A DNA stretch of 64,000 nt from NCBI GenBank assembly GCA_035934995.1, contig DASYXI010000007.1, forward strand, positions 108,900 through 172,899, in the 5' to 3' direction. This document shows, piece by piece, positions 9,813 to 18,257 of this stretch; positions within the stretch are counted from its first letter, which is position 1; each line of letters begins with the position of its first letter. The position numbers and the translations under genes are program-made. The notes under the pieces are model-generated. The model saw only the letters and a program-made list of their open reading frames with translations. It was not told the origin of the DNA and did not search any database. The stretch comes from REEB95 sp035934995 (lineage in GTDB: Bacteria > Pseudomonadota > Alphaproteobacteria > ATCC43930 > CGMCC-115725).

Positions 9813-10739
9813 ATGAAACGTCTGCCGCGCACGTACCTGTTTTGGATTGCGGTTGCGGTCGTGGCGGCAGCCGCGGTCTTGCCGTTCTGGCTCTCGGCGT
9901 ACCTGCTGGGCGTTCTTACCGCCGCCTATTACTTCGGCGTTTTCGCCATGGCCTGGGACCTGCTCTTCGGCTTCGCCGGCGAGGTCAATTTCGGGCCGAC
10001 ATTCTTGATCGGCGTCGGCGCCTATACCGCTGGAATCCTGAACAGCGTGCTCCACTGGCCCATGGTGCTTTGCATCGTGGCGGGCGCCGTCGCCGCCTTG
10101 ATCGGCGGGCTGCTGATGGCGCTGCCGGCATTGCGCCTGCGCGGACCCTATTTCGGCGTCATTACGTTGGTTGCCGTGCTGTTGTTGCAGTACGCGATCG
10201 TCATTTTCGCCGGCATCACCGGCGGCGAAATCGGCATGACCGTGCCCGACGTGCTGTCGATCGACGCTAACGTCAATTATTGGTACGCCCTCGCGTTTCT
10301 CGTCGTCTGCGCCGTCATTCTCTATGTCTTGTCGCGTTCGGCGCTCGGCCTCATCCTGCAAGCGACCGGCCAAGACCCCATCGAGGCGCAGGCGCTCGGT
10401 TTCAACGTCACCAAGCACAAGGTTGCAGCGTTTTGCGTCAGCGCGGTGTTCTCGGGCACCGCCGGCGCGATGCTGGTCTTCTATATGGGGACCGCCTCGG
10501 TCGACACCGTGGTCAGCATCGCGATCGACGTGCAGGTCATCATCGCCGCGGTGCTCGGCGGCCGACGCACGATCATCGGCGCGATCTTGGGCGCTGTGTT
10601 CCTGATTCTCGCGAATGAGCTGCTGCGGCCGATCGGTCAGCTCAACACCTTCGTCGTCGCCGCGATCGCGCTCGCCGTCATTCTGTTCTTCCCGGATGGG
10701 CTCCTCGGTCATGCGCTGCGCGCCGGAGAACGCGAATGA
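9813..10739 (+). CDS. Branched-chain amino-acid-type ABC importer permease, LivM type
   Basis: Inner-membrane permease, 308 residues. Start at ATG 9813 (MKRLPRTYLFW) behind GGGAGGCG; an upstream frame extension lies within the LivH gene. Family blocks are WDLLFGFAGEVNFGPTFLIG, LPALRLRGPYFGVITLV and DPIEAQALGFNVTKHKVAAF, plus VLGGRRTIIGAILGA near the C-terminus. Its stop overlaps the start of the ATPase gene by four bases (ATGA), so translation of permease and ATPase is coupled. Confidence 0.94.
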   Translation: MKRLPRTYLFWIAVAVVAAAAVLPFWLSAYLLGVLTAAYYFGVFAMAWDLLFGFAGEVNFGPTFLIGVGAYTAGILNSVLHWPMVLCIVAGAVAALIGGLLMALPALRLRGPYFGVITLVAVLLLQYAIVIFAGITGGEIGMTVPDVLSIDANVNYWYALAFLVVCAVILYVLSRSALGLILQATGQDPIEAQALGFNVTKHKVAAFCVSAVFSGTAGAMLVFYMGTASVDTVVSIAIDVQVIIAAVLGGRRTIIGAILGAVFLILANELLRPIGQLNTFVVAAIALAVILFFPDGLLGHALRAGERE

Positions 10740-12205
10740 GCAGTCCCGCCCGTATTGAAATACGCGGCCTGACCAAGCGCTTCGGCGGCCTCGTCGCGGT
10801 GAACGACATCGCTTTCGATCTTCGCGCCAACGAGATCATGGGGCTCATCGGGCCCAATGGGTCGGGCAAGTCGACCGTGATGAAGCTGATCATGGGCATC
10901 GAGCGTCCAACCGCCGGAACGATCAAACTCGATGGCGTCGACATCGCTCGTTGGCCGTCGCATCGCATTGCGCGCGCCGGCGTCGGCATTGTTTTCCAGC
11001 ACTCGCGGCCGCTCCACCGTCAGACCGTACTTGAAAACATCAAGCTGGCGCTCTTGCCGGATTCGCTGCTGCGGTTGGCCGTGGATCCCAGCGTCGATGA
11101 GCGCGCCCGCGCCATCGCCGAGCGCGTCGAACTCGGCGATGTCATGAACCGGCATCCATCGACCCTGCCCTTCGCCTTCCTGCGCCGGATGGAAATGGCC
11201 AAGGCGATCGCCCGCGATCCGGGTGTCGTCCTGCTGGACGAACCTTTCGCCGGCCTGACGGCGGCCGAAGTCGCAGCGTTTTCAAAACTGATCCGCAGCT
11301 TTCGTGCCGAGAACCGCGCCGTGCTGCTGGTCGATCACAACGTCAAGGGCGTCGCCGCGCTGGTCGATCGCGTGCTTGCCATGTATCTCGGCGAACGCGT
11401 CGCGGAGGGCACCGCCGAGGAAGTGATGCGCGACGAAACCGTGCGCCGCGTCTATATCGGCGGCAAGATCGAGGCGACGACGCAGCGCGGGCGCGTCGCG
11501 GCCGGAACGGCGCCATTGCTCGACGTCGCCGATGTCAGCGTTCTCTACGGCAAGGCGCAGGCGCTCGATCGGGTCAACGTCCAGGTGCGCGAGGGTGAGT
11601 TCGTCTCGGTCGTCGGACTCAACGGCGCCGGCAAGACGACACTCTTTAATGCCATTTCCGGGCTCGTGCCTTACAGCGGCACGATCAGTTTCGGCGGACG
11701 AAGTCTCGCCGGGACGAGCGCCGCCGCGATCGCGCGTGGCGGCATCGTGCAATGCCCGGAAACACGCGAACTCTTCGGGGAAATGAGCGTGCGTGAAAAC
11801 CTCGACCTCGGCGGCCAGCACCTTGCCGCCGACACACGCGCGGCACAGCTGGCGTGGCTGTTCGACCTCTTCCCGATCCTCAACGAACGGCAAAGCCAAG
11901 CGGCACGCACGCTGTCGGGCGGCGAGCAACAGATGCTGGCGATCGCGCGCGCCTTGATGATGCGGCCCAAGCTCCTGGTGCTCGACGAGCCGACGCTCGG
12001 CCTGGCGCCGGTCATTCTGGAGCAATTGTCGAAGGCGATGGAGCAGCTGCGCCGGACGACGCCGATCACCGTGCTGCTGGGCGAGCAGAACGTCACCTTC
12101 GCACTGCCACACGCCGACCGCGTCTATGTGCTCGAACATACGCGCATCGTCTGGGAAGGCGATCCGCTGCGCTTTGCCAAAGAGATGGGCACCGGATACC
12201 TCTAA
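10736..12205 (+). CDS. Fused LivG-LivF ABC transporter ATPase (two nucleotide-binding domains)
   Basis: A single 489-residue chain with two ABC domains that are normally separate proteins. Domain 1 (residues about 5-250, LivG-like) has Walker A GPNGSGKST at 39-47 and Walker B VVLLDEPFAGL. Its signature, at about 144, reads LPFAFLRRMEM instead of the usual LPYGDQRRLEI, losing the invariant glycine. Domain 2 (about 261-489, LivF-like) has Walker A GLNGAGKTT, an intact signature LSGGEQQM near 393 and LVLDEPTLGLAP. The linker (about 250-260) is short and polar. One ATP site is therefore predicted to be degenerate. The fusion fixes domain stoichiometry for the LivH/LivM-type permease pair upstream. 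Confidence 0.93.
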   Translation: MSSPARIEIRGLTKRFGGLVAVNDIAFDLRANEIMGLIGPNGSGKSTVMKLIMGIERPTAGTIKLDGVDIARWPSHRIARAGVGIVFQHSRPLHRQTVLENIKLALLPDSLLRLAVDPSVDERARAIAERVELGDVMNRHPSTLPFAFLRRMEMAKAIARDPGVVLLDEPFAGLTAAEVAAFSKLIRSFRAENRAVLLVDHNVKGVAALVDRVLAMYLGERVAEGTAEEVMRDETVRRVYIGGKIEATTQRGRVAAGTAPLLDVADVSVLYGKAQALDRVNVQVREGEFVSVVGLNGAGKTTLFNAISGLVPYSGTISFGGRSLAGTSAAAIARGGIVQCPETRELFGEMSVRENLDLGGQHLAADTRAAQLAWLFDLFPILNERQSQAARTLSGGEQQMLAIARALMMRPKLLVLDEPTLGLAPVILEQLSKAMEQLRRTTPITVLLGEQNVTFALPHADRVYVLEHTRIVWEGDPLRFAKEMGTGYL

Positions 12206-12269
12206 AAGCCCCTTTCACCCGCGAGTTGGTGACCATCGCAAAGCCAACCAGCGAAGCACATAAAGGGAC

Positions 12270-12298
12270 TTGTTCTTGTTTTGTTCGTATGCTAGGTT
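12270..12298 (+). promoter_or_regulatory. LexA (SOS) box GTTC-N7-GTTC within a candidate promoter
   Basis: Direct repeat GTTC at 12272-12275 and 12283-12286 with a 7-base spacer, exactly the alphaproteobacterial LexA operator form. It overlaps a plausible promoter: TTGTTC at 12270-12275 and TAGGTT at 12293-12298, 17 bases apart. The box lies 38 bases before the ATG of a 32-codon membrane microprotein. The same motif on the other strand occurs in the uvrA/ssb promoter in this window, which supports LexA recognition. Confidence 0.75.
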
Positions 12299-12323
12299 CC
12301 GCCTCATCTGAGGGAGGGACCTG

Positions 12324-12422
12324 ATGCATTTCACCAATCGTGCGGCCGGCGGCTGGGACGGCCAGGCCATTGCCGTGTTGTTGTTTGGCTGGTTCGTCGC
12401 GCTCGTCACCACGCTGACCTGA
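12324..12422 (+). CDS. SOS-linked single-pass membrane microprotein, 32 residues (SidA-like candidate)
   Basis: Not long enough for routine ORF calling. A strong ribosome-binding site, AGGGAGGG at 12311-12318, lies 5 bases before the ATG. The peptide begins MHFTNRAAGGWDGQ, followed by a hydrophobic span AIAVLLFGWFVALVTTL and then stop, so it should be a single-pass inner-membrane protein with a short N-terminal tail. A LexA box lies just upstream. Caulobacter SidA, a 29-residue SOS-induced membrane protein that blocks division, has the same size, topology and control; similarity is in architecture only, as no alignment was possible. Expression is unproven, but promoter motif, ribosome-binding site and composition agree. 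Confidence 0.65.
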   Translation: MHFTNRAAGGWDGQAIAVLLFGWFVALVTTLT

Positions 12423-12529
12423 GACCGCCCGCCCCCAAAGCTAAAATCCGCGCAACGAACGCAAAATCGCGGCGGCCTTCGGTGCGGTGACGATTCCCGA
12501 CGCGGCGCGCCCGCGGTATGGTCGCCGCC

Positions 12530-13204
12530 ATGAAGCTTCTGGTCATCGAAGATGACCGCGCGGCCGCGGCCTACATCGCCAAAGGTCTGGCGGAATCGGG
12601 CTATGTCGTCGATCAAGCGTTCGAAGGACGCGACGGCCTGTTCATGGCGTCGGACGGCAAGTACGACGCGCTGATCGTCGACCGTATGTTGCCCAACATG
12701 GATGGGCTGTCGGTGATCTCCGCATTGCGCACCGCCGAGGTCCGCACGCCGGTGTTGATCCTCAGCGCGCTCGGTGCGGTCGACGACCGCGTCAAAGGCT
12801 TGCGCGCCGGCGGCGACGATTATCTGGTCAAGCCGTTCGCCTTCGCCGAGCTGCTCGCGCGCATCGAAGCGCTGCTGCGCCGCGGTCCGCCGGTGCAAAC
12901 GACCACCAAGCTCAAGGTCGGCGATCTCGAGCTCGATCTCCTCGCGCGCACCGTATCGCGCCAGGGCCGATCGATCGATCTGCTGCCGCGCGAGTTCAGC
13001 CTGCTCGAATTCCTGATGCGCCATGCCGGCCAGGTGGTGACGCGCACCATGCTGCTCGAAAGCGTATGGGACTATCATTTCGATCCGCAGACCAACGTCA
13101 TCGATGTTCATATCAGCCGGCTGCGCCACAAGCTCGACAAGGGATTCGCGCATCCGATGCTGCAGACCGTGCGCGGCGCCGGCTATCGCCTGAGTGTCGG
13201 ATAG
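12530..13204 (+). CDS. OmpR-family response regulator
   Basis: DNA-binding response regulator of 224 residues. The receiver domain (1-115) has MKLLVIEDDR with the acidic pair, the phospho-acceptor aspartate in ALIVDRMLPNMDG (about D51), Thr/Ser switch in LILSAL and the lysine in DDYLVKPFAFAEL. The C-terminal winged helix (about 130-224) contains LPREFSLLEFLMRH and DVHISRLRHKLDKG, ending VRGAGYRL. Start taken at ATG 12530; an in-frame ATG four codons earlier (12518) is also possible. It overlaps the sensor kinase gene, with which it forms a two-component pair. The stimulus is unknown. Confidence 0.94.
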   Translation: MKLLVIEDDRAAAAYIAKGLAESGYVVDQAFEGRDGLFMASDGKYDALIVDRMLPNMDGLSVISALRTAEVRTPVLILSALGAVDDRVKGLRAGGDDYLVKPFAFAELLARIEALLRRGPPVQTTTKLKVGDLELDLLARTVSRQGRSIDLLPREFSLLEFLMRHAGQVVTRTMLLESVWDYHFDPQTNVIDVHISRLRHKLDKGFAHPMLQTVRGAGYRLSVG

Positions 13205-14612
13205 CGTGGCGCGCTTCTTCAACACCAACGCCTTTCGCCTGGCCGCGCTGTATTTTGCGCTGTTCGCCGGCTCGGTGCTGGCGCTGTTCGCGTTCTTCTA
13301 TCTGTCGACCGCGGGCTTCATCGAAACCCAGATCGAGCAGACCGTCGGTGCCGAAATCCGCGGCCTGCAGGAACAATACGAACAACTCGGCGCCGCTGGC
13401 CTCGTCGCTCTGGTGCGCGAACGCAGCCTGAACGAACGCGTCGACAACATGATCTATGTCATGACCGATCCGTTTCTGCACGAGATCGCCGGCAATCTGT
13501 CGGCCTGGCCGCAACGCATCACGCCGCTCAAGCCGGGCTGGATCACCTTCCCGTTCGACGTCCACACGCGCAACGGCACCGAGGTCCACACCGCGCTCGG
13601 TACGCAGCTCATCGTCGGTGGCGATCGGTTGCTGGTGGCGCGCGATCTCCGTGACGCCACGGTGTTCCGCCAGCACGTGCTCAGCACCATCGCCTGGGCG
13701 GCGCTGATCAGCCTCGGTCTCGGCATCATCGGTGGCCTGCTGATGACGCGGCAGATGCTGCGGCGCGTCGAAACCGTCGCCAACACCACGCGCCACATCA
13801 TCCACGGCGATCTCGCGCAGCGCATTCCGCTGACCGGCAGCGGCGACGAATTCGATCAGCTCGGCACCAATCTCAATGCGATGCTCGACCAGATCGAACG
13901 GCTCATGGCCGGCATGCGCCAGGTCGCCGACAACATCGCCCACGATTTGCGCACGCCGCTGTCGCGGCTGCGTTCGCGTCTCGAGGTCACGTTGCTAGAG
14001 AGACCCAACGCGACGCGCTATGCCGAAGTTCTGACCGAGACCATCGCCGAGGCCGACCAGCTGCTCGGAACCTTCAATGCCCTGCTCAGCATCGCCGAAG
14101 CCGAAGCCGGTTCGCGCCGCGACACCGCGACTGTCGTCGATCTTGCCGAGATCGCGCGCAACGTCGCCGAGCTCTATGAGCCGGTCGCCGACGATAAAGG
14201 GCTAACGCTGGCCGTTGACACGCCCGACAGCCTGCCAGTGCGCGGCGACCGTCACCTGTTGTCGCAGGCAATCGCCAATCTGCTCGACAATGCGCTCAAA
14301 TATACGCCGTCGGGTTCGGTGTCGTTGTCCGTCAGCCGCGACGGTAATACTGCGCACATCGAGGTCATCGATACCGGGCCGGGCATTCCGCCCGATCGCC
14401 GCGACGTCGTGTTCGACCGTTTCGTCCGGCTTGAAGGCAGCCGTTCGACGCCCGGCAACGGCCTCGGATTGAGCCTGGTGCGCGCCGTGGCCACTTTGCA
14501 CGGCGGCAATGTCCGTCTGGCGGACAACGAGCCGGGTTTGAGGGCGATTTTCAGCCTGCCGGCGGTTCAGGCGGAAACGCCTAGGGCGTCAGACGCTCGC
14601 CCCGCAGCGTGA
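13194..14612 (+). CDS. Sensor histidine kinase of a two-component system
   Basis: Membrane histidine kinase of about 472 residues. First transmembrane segment near residues 15-38 (LAALYFALFAGSVLALFAFF), a periplasmic sensor of about 120 residues with no recognised fold, second segment near 160-182, then HAMP. The H-box is NIAHDLRTPLSRLRSR (about 246-261), the N-box NLLDNALKYTP, and the G-boxes DTGPGIPP and GNGLGLSLV. The likely start is GTG 13194, overlapping the response regulator by 11 bases; GTG 13206, just after its stop, is an alternative. It overlaps tail to tail with a small minus-strand gene over 32 bases. Confidence 0.93.
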   Translation: MSDSVARFFNTNAFRLAALYFALFAGSVLALFAFFYLSTAGFIETQIEQTVGAEIRGLQEQYEQLGAAGLVALVRERSLNERVDNMIYVMTDPFLHEIAGNLSAWPQRITPLKPGWITFPFDVHTRNGTEVHTALGTQLIVGGDRLLVARDLRDATVFRQHVLSTIAWAALISLGLGIIGGLLMTRQMLRRVETVANTTRHIIHGDLAQRIPLTGSGDEFDQLGTNLNAMLDQIERLMAGMRQVADNIAHDLRTPLSRLRSRLEVTLLERPNATRYAEVLTETIAEADQLLGTFNALLSIAEAEAGSRRDTATVVDLAEIARNVAELYEPVADDKGLTLAVDTPDSLPVRGDRHLLSQAIANLLDNALKYTPSGSVSLSVSRDGNTAHIEVIDTGPGIPPDRRDVVFDRFVRLEGSRSTPGNGLGLSLVRAVATLHGGNVRLADNEPGLRAIFSLPAVQAETPRASDARPAA

Positions 14613-14775
14613 ACGCCGTGTCCGTTGCCGGACGCGATCCGAGACGACGCGCAACGTCCGCAAGCTGGTGCCGGATATCGTCGGTGCTGACGCCCGCGCT
14701 GCGCGTTACCGGCTCCATCAAGGTGTCGCCCAGCAATTCGTCGAGTTCGACTTCGCCGGTCATTCGCCACCGCAT
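14581..14775 (-). CDS. Small hypothetical protein, 64 residues
   Basis: Starts MRWRMTGEVELDELLGDTLM behind AAGGAG, 7 bases before the ATG at 14775. The product is soluble-looking, acidic in the first part and basic later (DVARRLGSRP), with a predicted amphipathic helix at DDIRHQLADVARRL. No known domain was recognised. Its 3' end overlaps the end of the histidine kinase gene by 32 bases on the opposite strand. The good ribosome-binding site and protein-like composition support it; function is unknown. A DNA-binding or toxin-antitoxin role is conceivable but unsupported. Confidence 0.6.
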   Translation of the reverse strand: MRWRMTGEVELDELLGDTLMEPVTRSAGVSTDDIRHQLADVARRLGSRPATDTAFTLRGERLTP

Positions 14776-14978
14776 GATGCACTCCTTAACCGAAACTTAA
14801 CCACGTTGGCCACCTTGGCCATGCTGTGACTTTTGCCGGCAACCGTGTCGGCAATAAGGCGCGGGCCGGGCCATTCCACGACATTTCCAATGCGCGCGCG
14901 TCCGGCGATTCATCGGATCGCAGGAAAACCGGCCTGCGTAAGGCATTTCGTAAATCTTTTTTCACTACGTTCGGACCG

Positions 14979-16896
14979 ATGACGAACGTGAATTCGGCTG
15001 ATCTCGTCGGCGCCGGCCAAGAAGCATTGCGGCAAGGCCGCTTCGCCGACGCGGAGCATTGGCTCGGCCTGGCGCTGCAAACCGCGCCGGCCAGCGCGGA
15101 ACTGATGTTCCTTTACGGCACGGCGCTGGCGCAAACCGGCAAGCGTAACGAGGCGATCCGCCTCCTCACCGGCGCGCTCAGCGCCGCGCCCAACGACGCG
15201 GCGATCATCAACAATCTCGCCACCGTGCTCCGCCAAAGCGGTCGTCTCGACGAAGCCGAGCGCCATCTCCGCCGCGGCCTCGCGCTCCATCCCAAATCGC
15301 CCGACTTGCTCGCCAGCACCGGTCAGGTGTTGCGCGCGCAGCAACGTCTCGATCAAGCCACCGAATGCGCCAGCCTCGCCCTCGTCCTTGCGCCGGATCA
15401 CGTCGAGGCCCTGGTGCTCGCCGGCTTAGTCCTGCGCGATGCCGGAAAAGCCGCCGAGGCCGTCGCCTATTTCGAGCGCGCAACCGCGACCAAGCCCGAT
15501 CATGCCGCGCTGCACGTGGCGCTGGCGGAATCGCTTCTCGCCGCCGGCCGGCTCGCCGAAGGCGCCGCTGAATACGAATGGCGTTGGCGGCAAACGCCCA
15601 TGCCAGAATGGCCCGTGCCGTTGTGGGACGGTCGTGCGCTGGGCGAGGACCGCGCGTTGCTGCTGTGGAGCGACGGCGGTGCCAGCGAGACATTGCGCCT
15701 CGTCCGTCTCGCCGACGCGCTGCATGCATTCGTTGGACGCGTCATTGTCGCGGCGCCGGCCGAATTGCGCTGGTTGCTCGCGTCGGCGCCCGGCGTCGAC
15801 GATGTCGTCGCGCTCGGCGGCCCCTATCCGCGCTGCGATGCGCATCTGCCGATCGGCGACCTGCCACATCGCCTCGGTTTGCGCGGCGAAGCGATTCCAG
15901 CCGAGACGCCCTATGTCGCTGCCGATCCGACGCGCGCCGACGTCTATGGACCGCGGCTCGCCGGTGGCGGCTTCAAAGTGGGTCTCGCCTGGAGCGGCGA
16001 AGCTGGCGCGCGCGCCGAGCCTGGCCGAGCTCGCGCCGCTGTTCGCCATTCCCAATGTTCGCCTGTTCGCGCTCGATCCGGTCGGACCGACGGCTTCGTC
16101 GACCGGGCTCGGCGACAGGATCGTCGATCTCTCCGCTTGTTTCACCGATGTCGCCGATGCCGCCGCGGTGATCGGCCAGCTCGATTTAGTGATCGCCGTC
16201 GACAGCCCGATCGCGCACATTACGGGTGCGCTTGGCCGGCCCGGCTGGGTCATGCTCGGCCGCAACGCACATTGGCGCTGGCTTGCCGGCCACACCGACA
16301 GCCCGTGGTACCCGTCACTGCTGCTGTTCCACGAGAATGGCGGCGGCTGGTTCGGCGTCGCGCAGGAAGTCGCCAATTCGCTCGCGTTGTTCGCCGCCTC
16401 GGCCGAACCGGTGCCAGCGGTGGATGCGGCGCGCGCTGCCGGTTATGCGCGGTATTTCGCCGGCAACGGACTCAAGGTCGGCCTGGCGCTCGATGGCGAT
16501 ACGCCGCTACTGTCGGATCTTGCGCCGGTGCTGGCGCAGCGCGGCGTGCGCTTTTATGCGCTCGACCGCCGTACTTCGATCCAGGCGGCGCGCAACACCT
16601 ATGGCGCCCAAATCGGCGACTTCGCTCTGGCGGAAAGCTCGCCGCCCGATGCCGCTGCCTTGGTAAGTCAACTCGACCTGTTGATCACGGGCGACAACCG
16701 GACGGCAGCGACCGCCGCGGCACTCGGCATTCCGGCTTGGGTCCTGTTGCCGGCCGACGCGCCGGCGCCCCGCGCGCGCGGCGCGGCGATCTGGCTATTC
16801 CGCCGTGCCTATGGCGACGATTGGCGCAGCGTTGTCGAACAAATCGATCAGGCGCTGGCAACCGCCCTCACCCCGCCGCAAGCCCGCGCGGGCTGA
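14979..16896 (+). pseudogene. TPR protein with C-terminal GT9 (heptosyltransferase)-like region, frameshifted
   Basis: The first segment from ATG 14979 encodes about 340 residues. It has an N-terminal array of tetratricopeptide repeats (AEHWLGLALQTAP, AIRLLTGALSAAP, AERHLRRGLALHP, AVAYFERATATKP), then a region like the N-terminal part of heptosyltransferase-type domains ending GLAWSGE. Near 16000-16010 the sense jumps to another frame, which continues KLARAPSLAELAPLFAIPNV to the stop at 16896 with the typical VIAVDSPIAHITGALGRPGW block. A second degenerate copy of that fold follows. The junction lies in a run of alternating GC, where a two-base loss would explain the shift. Such proteins usually act on surface glycans. 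Authentic frameshifting or sequence error cannot be separated here. Confidence 0.75.
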
Positions 16897-16924
16897 CACA
16901 CCGTCACATCGCGTCCCAAATAAA

Positions 16925-16951
16925 AAAGCCGCGCGGTTCACGCGCGGCTTT
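16925..16951. terminator. Bidirectional intrinsic terminator
   Basis: An 11-base perfect stem AAAGCCGCGCG / CGCGCGGCTTT with loop GTTCA, preceded by an A-rich run (AAATAAAA) and followed by T-rich TCTTGC. It lies between two convergent genes and can serve both. Confidence 0.85.
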
Positions 16952-16978
16952 CTTGCAGCCCTAACCAGACTATTCGTC

Positions 16979-17257
16979 TCAGTGAATACCGATCGAGAAG
17001 AATAGATCGACCGGCGGCGCGTATTGCGGCGGCGGCGCATACACCACCGGCGGCGGTGGCCGATAGTAGCGTGGCGCATAATAATAACCGGGCGGCGGAT
17101 GGTGATCGTGGTCGTGCCAGTCGTGATCGTCGCCGCCATAACCGTAGTGACCACGGTCGTAGTCCTGGGCGAAGGCGGTCGCGGTGCTACCGACCATGAT
17201 GGCGACCACCGCCGCCGCCAGAACCGCGCGGCCTAGCGGGTTGAGCCAATTTTTCAT
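16979..17257 (-). CDS. Small secreted His/Tyr/Pro-rich protein
   Basis: 92 residues. A signal peptide (AVLAAAVVAIMVGSTATAFA, cleaved before QDYD) precedes a low-complexity mature part. That part has a His/Asp cluster DDHDWHDHDHH followed by Pro/Tyr-rich repeats such as GYYYAPRYYRPPPP and YAPPPQYAPP. GGAGCGTCGG precedes the ATG. Such sequences are common periplasmic proteins in Rhizobiales with no assigned function; the His/Asp cluster could bind divalent metals. It is followed upstream on the same strand by a Spy/CpxP-like gene, 9 bases away, so the two may be co-expressed. Confidence 0.75.
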   Translation of the reverse strand: MKNWLNPLGRAVLAAAVVAIMVGSTATAFAQDYDRGHYGYGGDDHDWHDHDHHPPPGYYYAPRYYRPPPPVVYAPPPQYAPPVDLFFSIGIH

Positions 17258-17266
17258 CCGACGCTC

Positions 17267-17842
17267 CTACTGTTGCGACGGAGCCGGTGCTGCGGGGGCG
17301 GCCGGCTTCGGCGCCGCCTTGTGCGCCGCATGACGCTCGGCGATGCCGCGGAAGACGTCGTCGGCGATCTTCTTCTGGGCGTCCGACATCGAACCGTAGA
17401 GCGTGTCGAACACCGGCACCAATTTCTTCAGCCCGTCCGCATGCGCTTGCGCGATGTCGGAATAGGTCTGCAGATTGTCGACCGCGGTCATGGTCTTCAG
17501 CTTGGCGTTCCGCTCTTTGACCAGCTGTTCGATCTGCGCAGCGTTATCGCGCATAACCTGCGCGACCTGTTGCCACTGCGGTTCCTGCGCCGCGGTGATC
17601 TTCAGGCGCTTATGCAGGCTGGCAATGCGGGCGTCGACGCCACTGAGCCGTTTGCTGGTTTTCGTCGGGGCGGCTTTCGTGGTCGGCGCTGCCGGCATGG
17701 CGCTCGGCGCGGCCGGTGCGGCGGTTGACGGTGTCGGCGGCGGCGCGCTCGGGGTTTGAGCAAGCGCGGGAACGACCAACAAGGCACCGGTCAGCGCCAC
17801 TACGGCGGCAAAGGTGCCATGTCGCTTGGAAGATTCGATCAT
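17267..17842 (-). CDS. Spy/CpxP-like periplasmic protein (LTXXQ family)
   Basis: 191 residues with a signal peptide ending PALAQ, a Pro/Ala/Thr-rich linker (about 30-65) and a helical domain starting RIASLHKRLKITAAQEPQWQ. That block is the hallmark of the alphaproteobacterial Spy/CpxP (LTXXQ) family, periplasmic chaperone-like proteins made under envelope or metal stress. Two further helices follow (RDNAAQIEQLVKERNAKL and ADDVFRGIAERHAAH) and the C-terminus is Ala/Pro rich. It is upstream of the His-rich protein on the same strand. Chaperone activity is inferred from family only. Confidence 0.82.
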   Translation of the reverse strand: MIESSKRHGTFAAVVALTGALLVVPALAQTPSAPPPTPSTAAPAAPSAMPAAPTTKAAPTKTSKRLSGVDARIASLHKRLKITAAQEPQWQQVAQVMRDNAAQIEQLVKERNAKLKTMTAVDNLQTYSDIAQAHADGLKKLVPVFDTLYGSMSDAQKKIADDVFRGIAERHAAHKAAPKPAAPAAPAPSQQ

Positions 17843-18257
17843 ATGGGCCTCAGGGTTGTTTGTTGGGGGCTGGAGGGGCGCACAATCAAAATCAAACTAT
17901 GACGGTTAAGTCTACGCCGACGCACGGTACCCGAAACCGCGCCCAGCGCAAGAGCGTACCGCAACCATATCGCCGGCGCTTCATGGCGCTTTTAAGGCGC
18001 TGAAGGACGGCCGATTTGCCGGGCAAATCGTCGGTCGCACCCCGGTATGCCGGCCGGCGCCGGCGGCCGTCCTGCCAGTAGGCACAGTAGAAAAGCAGCG
18101 ACGGTATCGTTGGGTTGGAACTTATTGGGCACGGCCGCGTCCGGTTACCACGTCGCGGCGACGCCGACTGACGCCTGAGCCAACGTCATCGATCCGGATC
18201 CGATCTCACGTTCGTGATTTGCCTGCAAGCGGTGGGCGGGGTTACGTCGTTCGCACG
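17843..18257. other. Intergenic region with direct repeats and nested hairpins
   Basis: 415 bases between the divergent Spy-like gene and the cupredoxin gene. It contains three GGCGCT direct repeats spaced 10 and 11 bases apart (17975-18001), then a nested inverted-repeat element at 18005-18072. A 34-codon Arg-rich frame at 17899-18003 lacks a ribosome-binding site and is not called. Confidence 0.6.
18005..18072. repeat. Nested inverted repeats forming a branched stem-loop
   Basis: Outer stem GGACGGCCG (18005-18013) pairs perfectly with CGGCCGTCC (18064-18072). Inside it is a perfect hairpin GATTTGC-CGG-GCAAATC (18013-18029) and a CCGG-TATG-CCGG hairpin (18042-18053). The fold could be a structured RNA or a terminator without a U-tract. 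Confidence 0.45.

Noticed and set aside
17899..18003. 34-residue Arg-rich frame in the Spy/cupredoxin intergenic region
   Set aside because: No ribosome-binding site; its 3' part coincides with the GGCGCT repeats.
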